Shown: piece by piece, positions 61,345-64,000 of the stretch
How positions within the stretch are numbered: the first letter of the stretch is position 1
Layout: each line of letters begins with the position of its first letter
Origin: Agromyces sp. H17E-10
GTDB taxonomy: Bacteria; Actinomycetota; Actinomycetes; Actinomycetales; Microbacteriaceae
Assembly: GCF_022919715.1 (NCBI RefSeq)
Contig: NZ_CP095042.1
Coordinates: 186,001-250,000, forward strand
Direction: 5' to 3'
DNA: 64,000 nt
The notes under the pieces: generated by a model
What the model was told of the DNA's origin: nothing
Database searches by the model: none
Seen by the model: only the letters and a program-made list of their open reading frames with translations
Program-made: the position numbers and the translations under genes

Positions 61345-61947
61345 TCAGATCGCGAACGGCTCGGGCAGCCCCGTGCGGAGTTCGGGCGGCAGGTGCGCGA
61401 GGTCGTTGTGCACGACGAGGCTCCACGGGCGGCCGGGCTTCTGGGTGAGCACCGTGAGGCCGGCGTTCGCCTGGTTGATCGACACCCAGCGCCAGTCGGG
61501 CGCGCCGAGCACCTCCCGCACGAACCAGCCGATGACGAAGTTGTGGGTGATGAGCAGTTCGTGCCGGTCGTCGCGGTGCGAACGCAGGAACTCGGCGACG
61601 GCGTCGGCCATCTGCGCACTGCCCGCCTCGATCTCGTCGTCGGTGACGGAGCCGAAGAACGGGTCGTAGAACTTCGGCGTCTCGGGCGCCGGACCCGAGG
61701 GGATGCAGTCGAACAGCAGCGGCGACGGCTCGGGGTTCAGCGCCGGCATCTTCGCGGCGATGATCTCGGCCGTCTCGGTCGCGCGCTGCAGCGGCGAGTG
61801 CCAGGCGTGGTCGAACGGGATGCCGCCGAGCCGCTCGGCGAGGAGCTCGGCCTGGCGGCGCCCCCTCGGCGAAAGGGGTCCGTCGGGCAGGCCGTGCTCG
61901 GCGTCGAGCTGCTCGCCATGCCGCACGAGATAGAGGTGGTGTGCCAC
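61345..61947 (-). CDS. Histidine phosphatase (phosphoglycerate-mutase-like)
   Basis: 200 residues. Phosphoacceptor histidine H10 in LVRHGE, HSPLQRATETA with the second arginine, and the late histidine in LLITHNFVIGWF. Could be a phosphatase for a sugar or nucleotide or a cofactor-dependent mutase; specificity is not visible. GTG start. Downstream of the M16 peptidase by 34 bases. Confidence 0.85.
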   Translation of the reverse strand: MAHHLYLVRHGEQLDAEHGLPDGPLSPRGRRQAELLAERLGGIPFDHAWHSPLQRATETAEIIAAKMPALNPEPSPLLFDCIPSGPAPETPKFYDPFFGSVTDDEIEAGSAQMADAVAEFLRSHRDDRHELLITHNFVIGWFVREVLGAPDWRWVSINQANAGLTVLTQKPGRPWSLVVHNDLAHLPPELRTGLPEPFAI

Positions 61948-61981
61948 GGATATCGTTCCTGTACTGCTCGTCGGGTCGCGG

Positions 61982-63367
61982 TCAGGCGACGTCGGTGCTC
62001 GGCGCGACCTGGTCGACCGCGCCGGTGAACGCCGCCTCGTCGATCGCGCCGACGGCGACCACCGAGAACGGCCGGGAGACGAGGTCTGCTGCGAGCGCAC
62101 GCACGTCGTCGGCGGTGACGCGTGCGATGCGCCGGAGCGCCTCGTCGAGATCTGCGAACTCGCCGAGCGTGAGCTCGGCGCGGCCGAGCCGCGACATGCG
62201 GGTGTCGGAGTCTTCGAGGGCGAGCGCCGACGCGCCGGCGAGCTGCCCCGCCGCGCGCTGGAGCTCTTCGGCGGTGACGCCGTCGCTCGCCAGACGTTCG
62301 AGCTCGTCGCGCATGAGCTCGGCGACGGTGCCCGCCTTCGCGGGGGCACAACCGGCGTACATGCCGAAGAGCCCGGCATCGGAGTAGGCGGGGGCGAAGG
62401 AGTACACGGCGTACGCGAGACCGCGACGCTCGCGCACCTGCTGGAAGAGCCGCGACGACATGCCCGAGCCGAAGATCGCATTGAGCACGCTCATGGTCGA
62501 ACGGCGCTCGTCGGTCGCGACGAGCCCGGGCACGCCGACGAGCAGGTTGACCTGTTCGGTCGGTCGTTCGACGACCGTGAGCGGATGCCCCGTGGCGAGC
62601 TCCGCGGGCACGGTCGAGCGACGCGGCACCGGCGCGGACGCCTCGTCGAGGCGCCAGCCCGCCTCACCGAGGGCACGCGTGAGGTCGGCCAGGAGGACGT
62701 CGTGGTCGACGGCGCCCGCGACCGTGACCACCAGGTCACGGGGACGGTAGTTGGCGCGGTAGTGGTCGAGCACGGCCGAACGCGTCGCGGCGCGAATGGA
62801 CGCCGGGTCGCCGCCGATCGGGCGGCCGAGCGGGTGCTCGCCGAGGACGGTTCGGAAGAAGCGCTCGTTCGCGACATCGGCGGGATCGTCGCCCGCCATC
62901 GACAGCTCCTCGAGGATGACGCCGCGCTCGGTCTCGAACTCGTCGGCGTCGAGGAGCGACGAGGTGAACATGTCGGCGAGCACCTCGACGGCCATCGGCA
63001 GATCCCGGTCTTGCACCTTCGCGTAGTAGCAGGTGTACTCCTTCGCGGTGAGCGCGTTGTGCTCGCCGCCGACGGAGTCGAACGAGATCGCGATGTCGAG
63101 CGCCGACCGCTTCGGGGTGCCCTTGAACAGCAAGTGCTCGAGGAAGTGCGTGGATCCGAGGCTCGCCGGGCCCGAGGCATCCGACCCCTGTTCGTCGCGC
63201 GAGCCGACCGCGACCCAGAAGCCGATGGTGACGCTGCGGCTGCCCGGCACCTGCTCGCTGAGCACGCGGACTCCGGAGGGGAGCACCGATCGCCGCACGC
63301 GCGAGCCGCCCGTCGCCTCGAACGAGAGCTCGGCCTGGCCGAGTGGGAGGTCGACGGCGCCGTTCAT
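61982..63367 (-). CDS. M16-family zinc metallopeptidase
   Basis: 461 residues, two M16 lobes. The inverted zinc motif HFLEH is at 74-78 with the distal glutamate in the following helix (GGEHNALTAKEYTCYYAKV region and TERGVILEEL). The second lobe has SSRLFQQVRERRGLAYAVYSF. Actinobacterial members often neighbour polynucleotide phosphorylase; that gene is not in the window. TAGGCT lies 7 bases before the ATG. Confidence 0.92.
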   Translation of the reverse strand: MNGAVDLPLGQAELSFEATGGSRVRRSVLPSGVRVLSEQVPGSRSVTIGFWVAVGSRDEQGSDASGPASLGSTHFLEHLLFKGTPKRSALDIAISFDSVGGEHNALTAKEYTCYYAKVQDRDLPMAVEVLADMFTSSLLDADEFETERGVILEELSMAGDDPADVANERFFRTVLGEHPLGRPIGGDPASIRAATRSAVLDHYRANYRPRDLVVTVAGAVDHDVLLADLTRALGEAGWRLDEASAPVPRRSTVPAELATGHPLTVVERPTEQVNLLVGVPGLVATDERRSTMSVLNAIFGSGMSSRLFQQVRERRGLAYAVYSFAPAYSDAGLFGMYAGCAPAKAGTVAELMRDELERLASDGVTAEELQRAAGQLAGASALALEDSDTRMSRLGRAELTLGEFADLDEALRRIARVTADDVRALAADLVSRPFSVVAVGAIDEAAFTGAVDQVAPSTDVA

Positions 63368-63374
63368 CCCGAAC

Positions 63375-63380
63375 AGCCTA
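63375..63380 (-). promoter_or_regulatory. -10 element of the M16 peptidase gene
   Basis: TAGGCT on the minus strand, 7 bases before the ATG at 63367. Confidence 0.45.
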
Positions 63381-63425
63381 TGCCACCCGCGTGCGGAAAT
63401 CAGGTCGGCTGCCGAGCCGCCCGGT

Positions 63426-64000
63426 TCAGGCGGAGGCGCGGTCGAGCTCGACGAGTTCGGAGCGCGTCAGTTCCACCGCGGCGGCCGCGAGGAGCGCGTC
63501 GACCTGCTCGGGCCGCGTCGCGCTCGCGACGGGCGCGGCGATCGTGGGCTTGGCCAGCAGCCAGGCGAGAGCGACCGTCGCCGGCTGCACGCCGTGCGCG
63601 AACGCGACCTCGTCGACGGCGGCGAGCACGCGGTGACCGCGGCGGCCGAGGTGCTTCGCCTGGCGCGCGCCGCGGGCGTCGTGCCGCACGTCGGCGCGAC
63701 GGCGGACCTGTCCGCCGAGGAACCCGTTGGCGAGCGCGAAGTACGGCAGCACGGCGAGCCCTTGGGCGTGGGCGACGAGCTCGGGCGCGCCCTCGAACGG
63801 CTTGCGTTCCATCAGGTTGTAGCGGGTCGTGAACGTCTGGAAGCGCGGCAGGCCGTTCGCGGCGAGCACGCGTGCCTCGATGAGCCGGTCGGTGCCGAAG
63901 TCGCTCGCGCCGATCGCGCCGACCTTGCCGGCGGCGATGAGCGCGTCGATCGCACCGAGGCTCTCCTCGAGCGGCACCTCGGAGTCCTCGCCGTGGAAGT
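63426..64000 (-). CDS. Aldo/keto reductase, 5' part beyond window
   Basis: The C-terminal 191 residues are present. GAIGASDFGTDRLIEA, FQTFTTRYNLMER and GLAVLPYFALANGFLGG followed by LAWLLAKPTIAAPVASATRPEQV are the family's late barrel strands and NADPH site. The catalytic Tyr and Lys should lie in the part not seen. Substrate unknown. The frame runs through the window edge. Confidence 0.88.
   Translation of the reverse strand, partial: FHGEDSEVPLEESLGAIDALIAAGKVGAIGASDFGTDRLIEARVLAANGLPRFQTFTTRYNLMERKPFEGAPELVAHAQGLAVLPYFALANGFLGGQVRRRADVRHDARGARQAKHLGRRGHRVLAAVDEVAFAHGVQPATVALAWLLAKPTIAAPVASATRPEQVDALLAAAAVELTRSELVELDRASA

Overview
The window looks like a chromosomal core-genome segment of a high-GC Gram-positive actinobacterium, most likely family Microbacteriaceae (Micrococcales). 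This is inference from the roughly 70% GC coding sequence, the bifunctional HisA/TrpF-type PriA, a LexA operator of the GAAC-N4-GTTC type, ClgR, DUF1844, DUF3046, Lhr-Nei2 and gene orders typical of that group. Most genes lie on the minus strand in tightly packed operons with 1-4 base stop/start overlaps (ATGA, GTGA, TTGA). I see no rRNA, tRNA, CRISPR array, insertion sequence, phage gene or integrase.

Layout (minus strand unless noted). 1-6903: arginine biosynthesis argC-argJ-argB-argD-argF-argH, preceded by a short arginine-rich leader ORF with attenuator-like inverted repeats. 7025-10666: pheS-pheT ending in a strong hairpin terminator. 10746-14180: an ABC importer of the glutamate/polar amino acid family. 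14294-16602: a SpoU-type RNA methyltransferase, then infC-rpmI-rplT; infC appears to start with ATC, just after a 22-codon upstream ORF in the same frame. 16755-25019: DUF1844 (plus strand), nei2-lhr, a PLP-dependent decarboxylase and an SseB-domain protein. 25033-28249: hisC-hisB-hisH-priA. 28328-29623: a divergent SOS pair, a LysM-domain protein against lexA (plus), with two LexA-like boxes between them. 29654-34109: an alpha/beta hydrolase, then metF-metE. 34391-43992: hflX, a divergent methyltransferase (plus), an MFS transporter, dapF, miaA, miaB, recX, recA with an SOS box, DUF3046 and clgR. 44240-48276: cinA (C-terminal domain only), pgsA, ftsK. 48357-51402: a MacB-like ABC exporter with an HlyD-type adaptor. 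51550-57125: rnj, dapA, an AbiEi/DUF559-type protein, a 155-bp nest of inverted repeats, folA and thyA. 57256-59597 (plus): thioredoxin-like, DUF4395, OsmC-type peroxidase and a TIGR01777 epimerase. 59569-64000: a membrane protein, dapB, a GNAT acetyltransferase (plus), a histidine phosphatase, an M16 peptidase and a truncated aldo/keto reductase.

Functional themes are amino-acid supply (arginine, histidine, methionine, diaminopimelate/lysine, glutamate uptake), translation and tRNA modification, SOS and DNA repair (lexA, recA, recX, lhr, nei2, LysM division inhibitor), and cell division or envelope (ftsK, pgsA, dap genes). Nothing looks like a complete unknown defence or mobile system. The most interesting material is regulatory: the arginine leader, the infC start region, the SOS intergenic region, a palindrome upstream of metF, many apparently leaderless promoters, and the nested repeats at 55423-55577. 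Starts were chosen from Shine-Dalgarno sequences, start/stop overlaps or a -10 hexamer 6-7 bases upstream; none has been tested.
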